A stretch of DNA of 64,000 nt from Cytidiella melzeri. Lineage: Eukaryota > Basidiomycota > Agaricomycetes > Polyporales > Irpicaceae. The notes beneath the pieces were generated by a model. The model saw only the letters and a list, made by a program, of their open reading frames with translations, was not told the DNA's origin and ran no database searches. Made by a program: the position numbers and the translations under genes. The DNA is taken from the NCBI GenBank assembly GCA_022592445.1, contig JABYQR010000115.1, forward strand, positions 53,198 through 117,197, given 5' to 3'. Shown here one piece after another: positions 30,573 to 42,657 of this stretch; position 1 is the stretch's first letter, and each line of letters starts with the position of its first letter.

Positions 30573-33500
30573 TTGAAGCAGACTTGTGACACAGCCGCAG
30601 CTGGGAGTCCCCCAGATACCCTATCCTTGCCTCCTTCGTCGTCCTCGTCTTCTGCCTCGTCTTCCTCGTGCACAACGTCTACTCCATGCCCATCGTCTAC
30701 TATCTCCTCATGTACTATATCGTCGCTAGATCGGTTATCATCTCATTTCCGTGTACATGTACTAGTTAAAGGTTTGAATAGAAGCATTCGCGTTCCTGCA
30801 ATGATTGATTCGGGAGCTACGGCTTTATTCATCAGTCACCAGTTCGTCAAGAAGCATAAGATTATTCAGCACCCGCTCAAAAGGGTTATCTCATTGCATA
30901 ACATTGACGGAACTAAGAATAAATCTGGCGGATTAACGCACTTCGTTCGCCTTACACTCACAGTCGGAGATCACACGGAAAAGGCAGAGTTTCTCGTCAC
31001 GGACTTAGGTCCAGAAGACGTCATTCTTGGGCTACCATGGCTCAAGTGCGTAAACCCTACCGTTAACTGGGAAAAAGGAGAAATGACAATTCCGAGCGGC
31101 TCGGAAGAATCTCCTAATGAACCTTTCCAGAAAGTTGACAGTAACCGCAAAGAACATAGACAGTGGGTCAAAGCCGGTATTATCCAAGACACCACTGACG
31201 AAGTCTGGTGTATGGCCGGCTTCACCTACTCTACCAAGCTTGCTGCCGAAGCAAACGAAGCTAAAGCTCAGCGCTCCTTCGAAGACATTGTTCCATCAGA
31301 GTATCACCGACATGCTAAAGTCTTCTCTGAGGAAGAGTCTAATCGGCTACCCCAGCATCAGCCCTGGGACCATTCGATTGATCTCAAACCAGACGCTCCT
31401 GAGACTATCAAATCGAAAGTTTATCCTATGCCCCTGAATGAACAAGCCGAGCTTGACAAATTCATCCAGGAGAACCTAGCAAAAGGTTACATCACGCCTT
31501 CTAAGTCTCCGATGGCTTCTCCAGTCTTCTTCATCAAAAAGAAGGATAACAAACTCCGACTTATTCAGGACTATCGAAAACTCAACGACATCACTGTGAA
31601 GAACCGCTACCCTCTACCGCTTGCCACCGACATCATCAACAAGCTCAAGGGTGCAAAGATCTTCACCAAATTCGATGTTCGTTGGGGATATCACAATGTC
31701 CGCATCAAAGAAGGAGACGAGTACAAAGCGGCTTTCGTTACCAACCGAGGACTCTTCGAACCTAAAGTCATGTTCTTCGGTCTCACGAACTCACCCGCTA
31801 CCTTCCAAGCTCTGATGGACAACATCTTCGCCGACCTCGTGGCCGAGGGCAAGGTGGCTGTCTATCTAGATGACATCTTGATCTGGAGTAACAACCTGAC
31901 AGAGCACCGCAAGGTTGTTCATGAAGTCCTCGAGCGACTTCAGCAGCACGATCTGTATCTTCGTCCGGAAAAGTGCGAGTTTGAGAAATCTGAGATCGAG
32001 TACCTTGGATTGATCATTCGCGCCGGCGAAGTAGCTATGGACCCTGTCAAAGTCCTAGCAGTTTCTACGTGGCCCACACCCAAGAACCTCAAAGAAGTCA
32101 GAGGATTCATCGGGTTTGCCAACTTCTACCGCCGCTTCATTCAAGACTTCTCAAAGCACGCACGGCCTCTACACGACCTGACTAAAAGGATGTACCGTTC
32201 GTCTGGGGTCCAGCACAAGAGACTGCCTTCACGATGCTAAGGAAGGCCTTTACCACTAAGCCTATCTTGGCAGTCTGGGACCCTGAACTCCCTACACGTC
32301 TAGAAGTCGATGCCTCGGGCTATGCGACCGGTGGAATCATCTCCCAGAAATCGAAGGAAGATGGATTCTACCACCCTATCGCCTACCGGTCCGCCTCTAT
32401 GACTGAAGCAGAGCGTAACTACGAAATCTTTGATCGGGAGATGTTAGCCATCACCAAGCTCTCAAAGATTGGCGCCACTACCTTGAGGGGCTCAAGGAAC
32501 CATTTGAGATCTGGACAGATCACGCAAACTTGCAGTACTGGAAAACTGCGCAACACCTCACTCGACGTCAAGCACGTTGGTCATTACTTTTGGCTGACTT
32601 CGACTTCGTGTTGGTACACAAGCCCGGTAGTACCATGATACACGCTGATCCTCTCTCTCGTCTTCACTCACATGCTGTCACGGACGAAGAAGACAACAAG
32701 GATCAGGTGGTACTGAAACCGGAACATTTCCGCATCCTTGCTACCAGTGCGCTTGCCACTGCTTCTCCGCTCGAATCAAAGATCCGAGAATGCACGGAAC
32801 AAGAAGCAGAAGTCGTGCAAGCTCTCGCTACCCTTCGAAAGAAGGGTCCTCGCAAACTTGTCGGCGGTTTACTCGAATGGGAAGAGAGTGACGGGCTCAT
32901 CTATTACAAGGGAAAACTCTACATCCCTAACAACAAAGAGCTCCGTCACGAAATCGTCAAATCTTGCCATGACGCACCCACGGCTGGTCATCCGGGCAAA
33001 CACGGCACCATAGAGCTAGTCTCACGACACTATTGGTGGCCGAAGATGAATGCCTTTGTAGAGACTTACGTACTAGGCTGTGATCGCTGTCAGCGTTACA
33101 AGTCAGCTCCACATCCTAAAGCAGTACTACAGCCTCAGGAAACTCCGGCCGGACCTTGGGAACACATCGGTGTAGATCTCATCACTCAGCTGCCACCCTC
33201 TAAGGGATTTGATTCGATCGCGGTCTACGTTGACCACTACTCCGATCAAACGCACATCATCCCTACTACCACTAGGGTTAACGCTGAGGGGATTGCCGAT
33301 CTACACTACAAAGAAGTATTCCGACTTCACGGCATTCCCAAGAAGGTGTTCTCTGACCGAGGACCCCAGTTTGCAGCGCGCTTCATGCGTGCGCTCTATC
33401 ACCGCCTGGGCATAGAGACTGGTTTTACGACCGCCTATCATCCGCAAGGAAATGGCAAAGTTGAACGCAAAAACCAGGATATCGAACAGTATCTGCGTCT

Positions 33501-34345
33501 ATTCTGTCAGCAACGACAAGACGACTGGGTCAATCATCTACCGGCGGCTGAGTTCCCAAACACCGTTTGAAGTCATCTATGGATATCGCCCCGACTTCAC
33601 TATACCAGTTGGCAAGCGAAGCAATATCCCTTCACTCGATGAGCGCCTTGATAATATGGCTCGAGTACGCAAGGAGACCGAAGCAGCTCTTCGTCTAAGC
33701 AAGGAAAAGATGAAGCAACTCTACGAGTCTGAGAAACGCTCTCCACGTGTCTTCCAAGTAGGGGACATGGTCTGGCTGAACGCTAAGAACGTCCAGATCC
33801 ATCAGGCTACCCCTAAACTCGGTCCTCGACAACTCGGCCCATACAAGGTCATCGAACGTATCGGTGAACTTGACTACAAACTCGATCTACCCAGCTATCT
33901 CCGAATCCACCCCGTCTTCCACATCAACCACCTAAGTCCCTGGCACGACAACGGCAAAGACGTACCTCCACCTCCTGATCCTATTGTCATAGAAGGAGAA
34001 GAACAGTACGTCGTCGAAAAAGTGCTAGACAGCAGGCTACACGGACGTTGGAAGAAATTGCAATTCCTTGTCAAATGGGAAGGGTATTCAGACGGACACA
34101 ATAGCTGGGAACCAGTAGAAAACCTCGAGAATAGTCAAGAAGCAATTGACGACTTCTACAAAGCAAACCCCGGAGCGCCCCGGGTCATCAAAGCTTCACT
34201 CTTCGCGGATCTCCGCTCGCACTTTCGGGAATTCAATACCCAGACCGACCCCGCTTTCCTTCGCACGATCTATCCATCTACATACGATCTTAGCTGGGAT
34301 GAAGGCAAACACATCGGTCTGGATATCTCAAGAACATCACACTGA
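30573..34345 (+). pseudogene. Gypsy B pol with frameshifts
   Basis: The -1 frame relative to gag encodes an aspartic protease (IDSGATALFIS), reverse transcriptase (QDYRKLNDIT, catalytic YLDDILIWS), RNase H (EVDASGYATGG), integrase with an HHCC zinc region and DDE residues (VDLIT, SDRGPQFA, KVERKNQDIE), a GPY-like module (LGPYKVIERIG) and a C-terminal chromodomain (EKVLDSR, LVKWEGY, NSWEP). Breaks occur near 32190 and 32455 and within AAEF/TPFEV near 33560. Catalytic motifs themselves are intact. The chromodomain normally targets integration to heterochromatin. Confidence 0.92.
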
Positions 34346-34493
34346 CGGGTAACGTCGAGTCAACGACACCAGAAGGGGAGAAACTTCCTAGCATCCTTCT
34401 GACTAGACAATCGGGGCAATTCTGCTGAATCCCTGTAGACGGGTAGAAGACCTCTATCACCACAGCACAGTGATGCTTCGCGAGGACGCTCGA

Positions 34494-34510
34494 TTTTAGG
34501 AGGGGGGTAA
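34494..34510 (+). promoter_or_regulatory. Polypurine tract of Gypsy B
   Basis: TTTTAGGAGGGGGGTAA lies directly before the 3' LTR. Family A has nearly the same tract next to its 3' LTR (21956-21975, minus strand). Confidence 0.8.
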
Positions 34511-35266
34511 TGTCATGGATGGCCTGACTAGCCCTTAATTTTCGCAATTTACCTCTTGTTTTTATCTGTAAAACTCCGGGCTACAACCTAGTTTCAATTC
34601 TCTCTGCATAAACTCCTTTGCACGTCTATTAAGCGCCCGTACCACGTGGCTTAGACGCTCCACACGGTCACATTACTTGCTACTACGTCACACTGGCATG
34701 TGACTTAGCTTAAGTAAGACCACATGGCTACAGACACATGGCTCAGCCCATAGCTAGGGTTTGACGTCATAGATACCATCCACATGGGCTCCTTATTGTT
34801 CTTTCCCTATTGTTCTCTTTATGGAAGGATGTTCTCACAGGTGTGGGAATGGAATACAATAGTTGGTCTCCTTTTAGATAGATTCTCTCACGGGTAGAGT
34901 TCTTGGCAAGGTCTAGACAATAGCTATTGTTCTCCTTTAGGTAGTTCTTTTGTTCTTCGTTCACACGGCTTCTTGCAAAGCCTGCCCTCAACATGGTCTG
35001 TGCGCAGGTCCCTGAAGTCTATATATACTGCTGCATGTACGCTCCTAGCCCCCATCTCGACCTCTTGGTCTTTACTGGGCTAGGTAAGCAACCCCCTCTT
35101 GTACTACATAGCTGGTAGTCACAATACTAACTTGGTCTTTACTGGGCTAGATATCTGTATAAGGTTTATAGCTGGTGAGAGCATTGTGCTATACGCCTGC
35201 CACCACCTCGTCGTCGTCTTCCACTCCGTGTCCCTAGTCGTTACGTCGAGCTCCGTCTCCGTGACA
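34511..35266 (+). repeat. 3' LTR of Gypsy B (756 bp)
   Basis: Four single-base differences from the 5' LTR; followed by the GTCTA duplication. Confidence 0.96.
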
Positions 35267-36168
35267 GTCTACCCTCGGCTCTTCCATAACTCTGTTACCG
35301 TTCTATTGGGTCCAACCCCGTCTATCCCCTGTTTCAGGTCCAACCCCATCTATCTCCTGTTTTGGATTCAACCCCTTTTCTATTGTTCTTTGGCTCATGT
35401 TCCATCTCTCTATTGTCTATTGTTCTTCCTTTCCATTCCATTGATTGGTTGCCACTACATTGTACTGGTCCAGAAGTAGTTAAGTCAACATGTATAAATA
35501 GCCACTAGACATGGCGCTAGAACCTCAGTCTATCCACTTTGTATCAATATTCCTTCTATTGACCCATCATCTGTATGCCATTGTGCTTGACAGCAACTGC
35601 ACGGCCTAGACCATCATTCGACGTTGTGTGTAGTAACACCAAGGGGTTCTGAGTTGACAACTTGTCTCTTGACAATAGTTGGTCTTCACATTTGGATAGA
35701 CTCTTCTGGGTCTACCCCACACACCAAGAAGATCAACTCAGTTGGCAACAACTGTGGTCTTGCTGCAATCCCTTATCATCCTTGCTAGCTTTACCCTGGA
35801 TGGGAAGCAGCAACTAGGCACATCAGACATCAGAAGCATATGACAGTACACGCCCAGGCAAAGCCTGAGTGCTGTAGTATGTTTGGGCGAGGATGTCCGA
35901 TGCAGCATCCAAAAACATTGCACCGGTTTATGCCACCCTCGCATCCCTTTGATAGAAGTCATTAGTGATCCAATTGATGTACTCCGTAGATAGCGTACCT
36001 ATGTCAAAGTTACATCAGGCCTGAGACTTCATCTGTAGTTTATGCTGACATTGGGACAACAAGGGATATATATGTGTAGTCTGTAGTAAACATCCAGCCC
36101 ACATTGCTTTCATGGTGTGCACTGGATGTACAATAGATCAAAATTCAAGTAGTCACATAGTTGGATCA
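35267..36168. other. No gene recognised; possible old element leader
   Basis: The sequence resumes after the target duplication of B. Two and a half imperfect ~28-bp tandem units (gtccaaccccgtctat type) lie at 35308-35375, and a TATA-like tataaatagcc at about 35495. ORFs here are short and without motifs. It may be the continuation of the Copia-like leader seen at 20009-20369. Confidence 0.4.
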
Positions 36169-36404
36169 TGTAAAGGGTATGTTGATACCTCACGCGCACA
36201 CACAAACAGAGTTTGACCGAATGTATTCGGAACTCGACGTATGTACAAGATGTAAGATAAAGATGATCTACTCTACTAAAGTGGAATGGCTTATATAACA
36301 GCCACCCGAGTCCGACTGCATAGTACCTATATAAGGCAGTCCCGACTGCCTGCGTGTAACGCGCCGCCTGCCATATTAGGAAGGACCGCTGTCACACTCT
36401 TACA
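36169..36404 (-). repeat. 3' LTR of Gypsy C (236 bp)
   Basis: TGTAAAGGG to CTTACA; preceded by GATCA. Sense-strand TATATAA motifs are present. Confidence 0.95.
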
Positions 36405-36461
36405 CACGCCCCCTAGACGAAGTCCATGGGACGTAGTCAACAACAGGTGCGACTACTGTCC

Positions 36462-38365
36462 TTAGAATCGTGCTGGGCTGTGGTTGGCCACGCCCCCTCT
36501 TCCCACCTCATTGCCCCATTCTCCTTCTTCCATTGCAATGTCCTCTGGTACCTCCTGAGGTGCTTCTTGAGGTATGGCGACTCCTGACGGGCAGTCCAAC
36601 TCCATCGACGTTGCGGGTGGAGATCCTGGCGACGGGGGAGGGTTCCACCGGCGAATGGCATGACACTCCCGATGTAGCCTTCCTTTGGGTGCTCGGAAGG
36701 GGGCCCACAAGGGTCGGTTTGTAGGAACAACCAGTTCCTTCTCCACCAGCGTCCTCGTGCCCTTCTTTTTATTGACCTCGGCTACCAGCTCACCCCAGTA
36801 CTGAAGGGCCCGCGAGTTACATAAGCGACGTGATATCTCCCGTATCCTCTTTACCTTGTCAACTGAGGTGGGCTTTTGCCACAGGAATCGCGCTGTGGAA
36901 CCCGCAATTGCAAACTTGTTCATGTCGAGCCAGGACCTGTCCATGGCTCCAATGACGCCTGGGTCCGTAGGCACCAGTATTTGCTTTCTCTCCCACGTGG
37001 GGGGAGAGGGGCCTTCCTGTGTACTTGCGTCTGGCGTGGTGGAAGTGGCCTGGGCATCAACATTGTCGGTTGCGTCAGAGAGAACCATTGAACTGGTCGC
37101 CCCCCCTTGCTGGGGTGCCCAGGGCGCAGCATACGTAGGCATCCCAGGAATCCCTAATGGATATGCCTCGAGTTTGGCCATCGTCCACTTGTACCCAGTG
37201 ATAGGGTTGATTCCCCCACCATAGCGTGGTGCCACCACCGGGAATTGAAGGGAAAGGTCTATTAAGACCTCGTAGATGATGCGATACCTTCCCGGGGCTC
37301 GTTCACGCAACGGTATCACGGTACCGGACGTGTCTCGCTCCGGCAGGTAATTGGCAGCCAGTACGCCATCAGCCGGTTGTGCGGCAGTCAGGATAGGTGC
37401 ATTCCACACCTGTGGGGAAACCTTGTCCGCAATCCGACTGCTCAGTGGTGTGGCAACGTTGCCTGCTGGTGCCCATGGCGACCCTCCTGCCTCATTCCAG
37501 ATGGCCAATCGTTCTTGCAACGGGCGCGCCACGTCACGTTCCTTCCCCTTTTGCTGGGGTGGGGGCGACATGCTGCGCGACGATTCAGACAGTGTCCGCG
37601 ACACCCAACGCCTGCCACTAGCTAGAGCCCGTTTTTGACGAGCTTTGCGTTCGGCCCTCTCGGTGGGCACGCCATATTCGTAGTCCTCAGATCCCGAGCC
37701 ATTGTGCGAGATGGCACGTCCGTATGGCTGGGGATGATTCGTTCTTCCAGGGTGTGAGCTACACCCGGCCCAGCATTTGAAGGACGGAGCCCTCCTATCT
37801 CAAGCCGTAGAGCGGCAATAGTCCTATCGCGCTCGTCCACCAACCGTTCCAACGTCCGGATGTGCTGGACATCCTTTCTTGCCTGCTCCTTGATGTCGCG
37901 GATGTACTGCGCGTCCCATTTTTTAGTATCCTGCTGCTCCCGTGAATAGCTGGAGTCTCGGTGCCGCGGCGTGCATGATCAAGCACAGCCACGCGGCCGT
38001 TCATGCCTGGCAGTCCTACGCTTGTCGTCCTGGAGCTCCTTGACTTCCTTGGGTCCCATCCAGCCTCGATGTTCTTGCAGGAACATTCTCCACCAGTCCT
38101 CTTCCTCGCGCAACGCAGGGCCATACAAGTCGTCCTTCCTCGCCATTACGCGGTGGACGAGCCAGTCCTTGCACGGCTCGCACAATTCGTTGTGAAGGAC
38201 CACTGAGGGGTTTGACGCATAAACCCAGGACACTTCTATTTCCGTGCGACAACGCTTCGATCCACTGGGCCGTCTATAGGAGCGAGCTCCTTCGGAAGAT
38301 GCAGACAGGGAACACGATGATTCCCGTTCACGGCGATGCGAGGCTCGTGCTGCGCCATGCGACAT
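36462..38365 (-). pseudogene. Gypsy C ORF3, coiled-coil protein after pol
   Basis: From MSHGAARASHRR (38365) the frame runs through a serine/arginine-rich start, VLHNELCEPCKDWLVHR, a TGA at 37979, a coiled-coil segment (KEQARKDVQHIRTLERLVDE), a frameshift near 37680, then PTERAERKARQKRAL and a long tail ending 58 bp before the 3' LTR; about 635 codons. No signal peptide or membrane span, so it is not an envelope although it sits in the env position. A CT-rich tract and ACAG lie just before the ATG. Function unknown. Confidence 0.65.
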
Positions 38366-38415
38366 GCTGTAAGGTATGGAGGTCGCGACAACCTGTGCTT
38401 TGTCGATAGGTATAG

Positions 38416-38418
<3 letters not shown>

Positions 38419-38454
<36 letters not shown>

Positions 38455-38560
38455 GAGAGAGAGAGAGAGAGGTAGAGAGAGAGAGAGATAGAGAGAGAGC
38501 AAGAGGGAAAGAGAAAGAGAAAGAGAGAAAAGAGAGAAACAAAATAGAAAATAGAAAAAA
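38419..38560. repeat. (GA)n microsatellite
   Basis: About 140 bp of GAGAGA interrupted by GGAA and AAAGA; reads as a CT tract on the sense strand of element C, between its chromodomain and ORF3. Confidence 0.95.
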
Positions 38561-38721
38561 ATTAAAAAATTGAACGCCTGATATTTGATCGCCGCTTAAG
38601 CGCTTGACCAATGCGGTACGCTGTGCGTCTAGCCTAATCTACTGTTTATCTAATCTTATCTACTTGTCCGTCCGGTATCATCTATGCCCACTTGTCTCAG
38701 CGGTGGCATATTTTGTAGACT

Positions 38722-39150
38722 TCAGCTCAAGTCTTTTATGGTTTTTGCCCCCTGGACCTCCAGATACTCATCTAATGCTGATAACTCGTCAACATGCGCT
38801 AGTGGTTCCCATGTTTTGTCTCCTAGGTTCCATTGTACGAGGAACTGTAAGTTCCTTCCCCTCCCCCTGTGGGCGACAATCTCGTCGACCACCCACTCAG
38901 TATCCTTGGGGGTACCCAGGTCATAGTACACATTGACCTCCCAATGTGGAAACATCTTCTTGTCGTTGGGTTCATGTCGACGGAGGCGACTGATGTGGAA
39001 CACCAGGTGTATCCGCCTACGACAAAGGTCCTCCGGTAAATCCAGCTTGTAATTGGATGTCGCTGGGCGGGCCTCCAGTACATCATACGGCCCGATAAAT
39101 CTCGGATGCAACTTTTTAGCTCTCCCCTTCGGCAGGTTCAGTTTGTCCGT
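38722..39150 (-). CDS. Gypsy C integrase C-terminus with chromodomain-like tail
   Basis: Reads TDKLNLPKGRAKKLHPRFIGPY, YKLDLPEDLCRRRIHLVFHISRL, DEIVAHRG, FLVQWNLGDKTWEPL. These are the GPY/F module and a chromodomain-like fold of a Gypsy integrase. The frame is cut at 39150 by the edge of LTR-like sequence D, so the catalytic core and zinc region are absent. Confidence 0.85.
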   Translation of the reverse strand, partial: TDKLNLPKGRAKKLHPRFIGPYDVLEARPATSNYKLDLPEDLCRRRIHLVFHISRLRRHEPNDKKMFPHWEVNVYYDLGTPKDTEWVVDEIVAHRGRGRNLQFLVQWNLGDKTWEPLAHVDELSALDEYLEVQGAKTIKDLS

Positions 39151-40702
39151 TGAGACACTGAGTCACGCTCCAAAAGTAAGTACAACCTTAAAGACAACAC
39201 AACCAACCACGAAGTGGCAATAGAAGTGTAAATGTGTGGAAGCGCGGAAGTGTGAAAGTGTGCGAGGTGGTCTTAGAGTCCTAGTTTTACCTGTGCTGTA
39301 AAGAGCGACAAGGTTTGTGATATAAGTTTTATGTGAATGGAGCTAGACTGGCAACTACCACGCGTATCGCAGGTAAAAGGGCAAGTCGGCGCGGTGAAAG
39401 CGAAAGAGTTATAGCGCGGCTCGAAGAGAACGCGCAGGAGATGTCGCGACTTGTAGGAAAACGGCGCGCGGAGAGACGCAGATGATAAACGCAGGCGCAG
39501 TATGAATCTCGGACACAAAACGCGGTTGCTGGTGAAGATGAAGAAGTCGCTGTAAAACGCGAGCGCAGTGAAAGTGAACGCAGTAAGCTCGACGCAGTGA
39601 AGGTGAAACGAAACGCAGTAACGCAGTAAAATAACGCAGTTTAAAAAGCAAACGCGGTGTAACAAAGCCGAAAGGAACCGTAGAGGAAGATAAACTAATG
39701 GAGCGCGTGTCGCAGCGCAAGGCTATGTAAGATCGCAGTCAATTTGACTCGACAGACTGCGCGTGGTGGCGGTAGTGTAGAACAACACTTCCCGAACGGC
39801 GGTGCGTATTGCAGGCGAATGCGTGGCCAACGACAACGTTGGTAGAGCTGGTAAGATTGAACTGCACTAGTTCGCACTCGTGGTCCTTGCCTTTAAAGTC
39901 TGGGGACAGCCAACAATCTGGGTGTGGCGCGCGCGGGCGATCACAGTCAAGCGGGACAAAAGGTCCTGAACGTGGAAGAAGTCGCAGTGAGACAACGCAG
40001 AAGAAGCTACAGCTATGGGCGCGAAGAGACTCCCTCGACGCGAACGCAAAACGTAAAGTGTACTCTGGAAACTGGGGTGGGGATTGATTTTTTTCTACGC
40101 AGTACAAGCAACACCTTTTTATATACCCTAAAGACCCTCTCCTAAACCTTTCCTTCTATGTCCTAAACCCAAACGCGAGAGCGAGGAAACAGGGTGGCAG
40201 AATACTTCCGTCTGCAGAGGCAAAATGTCCAGCGAGTCGACGCCTGGCGGGACACAGCGTTGGTCGACGCGGAGTAGCGGCGCGCGCCCTTGCGCTGAAG
40301 AGGCGCCAACCGTCGCGAGCAGGTGATGAGGCGCCGTCCAGGAGTTACACAGCGTGGCATGATAGGAGTCTTCCTGAAACGGGGTTCGCGCGTCAAGTTT
40401 CTTCTACCGTTGGTCCAACCCGCGTCCGAAACACTTGGTGGCTGGCCGGCCCATGCTCCGATGCAAAAGGGGCGTGTCTGTGTGTCAGGGTTCGGTGTGA
40501 TTCCTTGGCCTCGGATGTTTCCGGCGCGTTGCTGCTCCTTGTTAAGTCCTCGGATCCTCGGCGAACTCCTCGTGACCTCGGTGAACTCCTCGTGCCCGTG
40601 ACGCTGGGAAAGTGGAGGGATTTGCCGCTCAGGATGACGCGGGCCGCGCAAATGGCGGGCTGCTGCCGGGTCTCCGCGCCTAGCCGATTTCCGGGCGTAT
40701 CA
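39151..40702 (-). repeat. LTR-like block of D (~1.55 kb)
   Basis: TGAGACACTGAG at the left and GGGCGTATCA at the right. Sense (minus) TATA box at about 40118, with U3 and R-U5 parts of about 0.6 and 0.95 kb. Several aacgcagt short repeats occur at 39540-39640. No partner copy is in the window, so the assignment rests on ends, TATA and the adjacent purine tract. Confidence 0.5.
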
Positions 40703-40893
40703 TTCTCCCCCCAACTAAAATCCGAACCGTCCCCGGTTCTCACGTGGCAAGTCGAACCGTGGGAACTCAGACCACGAGGATCCTCGCGCTATTGTGTTGT
40801 TGGACTTCAAACTTTTTTGCCCTCTCCTCCTCTGCTTCTCGCCCTGCTTCTTGCTCTGCTTCCGCCCTCCCTCTGCTTTTGCCCTCCCCTGAC

Positions 40894-42547
40894 ATGTCAG
40901 CCCAAGCGTCCTCCTCCCGTTGCGTTGCTCCTCGCCCAACCACTTGCCACAACCGCTTGCCTCTCCGCACCATGACCGCCCGCGTGGGACGAGGCCCTCC
41001 ACCACCCTCCCCTGCTGAGCAGCTGCTCGCCGTGCGCCAGCAGCTTGAGGCGTCCGCGGCTGTCTTGGACTCCGTCTTGCGGATACGGGCTGACCTAACT
41101 GGCAGGTGGGTCGCAGAGGTGATCAAAATCTTTGTAAGTACCCTGGCCCGTTCTACCACCTCTCCTGTTCACTTTCCCTTCTAGCAAGCATACGAGGACA
41201 TGTCTCCGCTCTGCAAGGACCAAGGCACCAACCTTGCCTTCCTCAACTTGTTCTCGCCTTTCGCCGCCAAGGAACACCGCGTTCGCCTGCCGCAAGCCCA
41301 GCAGGTCGCCTTTCGCAACACTCTTTGCCCCCTCTGGCGAAGCCTCAGCGCCCACCTCCGGCAGGCGTCCTACCTTGAGGCCCCCATTGTCGAGCTCTTG
41401 CTCGAATGGGACTGGTGGGTCGGCGACTGGCCCAAAAACGAGGCTGACTTGGACGCTGAGGGCTCCGCCGACGACCAACAGTCTTCGGCTTCCAGGTCAT
41501 GGTCCGCAAGCGTCGCGCAGGAGTCCGAGCTTGTCGTGATCGAGCTCACGGACGAGGACGAGGAGGAGGCGCAGCCGCGTCCTCCGCTGAAGCGCAAGAG
41601 GGCAGATTCCTCTGCTTCTCTCTAGGTAAGGGCCGGGCCCCCGGCCAAAAAACTGTCGCAGGCGCAGCAAGCCCAGCTGCAAGGCGTGGGTCCCAACCCG
41701 CTCACCGGCAAGGAGTGGCACAACCTGCCCACTCAATGGACCGCGACCACAGTCGCTCTCGGCGAGAGCCGGGTGTGTCCTCTCTCTCTCTCTCTCTCTC
41801 TCTGTCCTCCTCCGCTAACTTCCCTATCCCTTTCAGTGCGACTATTGCAAGGAGAAGGACGTCGAGTGGTGCCACCGTCCAAGCAACGGTACGCGGTCCT
41901 TCCGCTGTCTCCCTTGTGGAGACATCAAGCACGCCTGCCGGTTCAACGGCAAACCCTTTGACGAGGTCGCGCCGGATGTCGCCCATGCGCAGGAGGATGT
42001 CCAGGTCGTTGACAAGGAGCCAGCTGCCCCCCTCTCCGCCTCTTCCGCCGCCACCTCTCGCCCTCCGGTCGCCGCCTCCGTCGCTTCCAATACCAAGGGC
42101 AAAGGCAAGGCCCCCCCCTCTCCTCCTCGCGTCGCCGCCGCAGGTCCCAGCGGCCTCAAAATGGATGTAGTCGTCTCGCCCCTGCGGGCAGAACTGCGCC
42201 GCCCTCAGGACGCCCGTCCTCCTTCTCCTCACCCTCCGCCCGTCGTCTTCAACGTTGACGACGTCCTTGAGGAGGTGCCTGGCTGATCCGCGGAGCTCCC
42301 TGGAGGCGCTCCTCCCACACCCACCCCTGCTCGCGTCACCAACTGGGTGGTACTGCAACAGTACCTCACCGCCCTCAAGACCAAGCTCGGCGCCGTCCTC
42401 GGCCAGCTCACCATTGGCAAGGCGCGGATGACCGCCCTGCGCAACAACGCTGTGCTCTACAAGGCCAAGATCCTGGCCGCGCGGCGTGAGCTGGAGGAGG
42501 TCGTTGCGGAGGAGGCCACTCTCTTCGCTGGTCCTTCGCGTCAGTAG
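40894..42547 (+). pseudogene. Antisense gene in D with Zn2Cys6-like cluster
   Basis: From the ATG at 40894, exons are 40894-41133, 41185-41772 and 41837-42547 with 51- and 64-bp GT-AG introns; all join in frame. Exon 3 opens with six cysteines spaced C-x2-C-x7-C-x11-C-x2-C-x6-C (CDYCKEKDVEWC, CLPCGDIKHAC), close to a fungal binuclear zinc cluster. A helical C-terminus follows (VVLQQYLTALKTKLG). Two in-frame stops, TAG at 41623 and TGA at 42284, break it. An AATAAA follows at about 42636. It is transcribed opposite to the inferred LTR orientation. It could be a transcription-factor-like or chromatin protein. Confidence 0.6.
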
Positions 42548-42657
42548 GGGATCCGTGGGTTGTCGCTGTTGCTTGGTTGTTGCAGTCTGTCGCTGTTTTC
42601 CGCGGTTTTTACATAATCTGTACTAGTCTGCGCAATAAATTGTTTTTGCCGCTTCTT

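Larger units (their letters stand above)
20370..35266 (+). mobile_element. Gypsy retrotransposon B, Tf1/sushi-type chromovirus
   Basis: Two 756-bp LTRs differ at 4 positions (about 0.5%) and are flanked by the perfect duplication GTCTA (20365-20369, 35267-35271). Order: LTR, self-priming site, ORF1, gag, pol (protease, reverse transcriptase, RNase H, integrase, chromodomain), polypurine tract, LTR. Without the nested element A (7250 bp plus one duplicated AGCCG) it is 7642 bp. pol has several frameshifts, so this copy is not autonomous. Confidence 0.95.

Noticed and set aside
38236..38611. Leu/Ser-rich hydrophobic protein
   Set aside because: The hydrophobic stretch is the translation of the GA/CT microsatellite.
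39151..40702. Solo LTR with target duplication
   Set aside because: The 5 bp on the left (TCCGT) do not match those on the right (TTCTC), and a polypurine tract and internal gene follow; it is better read as part of a truncated element.
40163..40743. ORFs inside the LTR-like block of D
   Set aside because: Arg/Pro-rich frames without motifs on both strands; expected from GC-rich LTR sequence.
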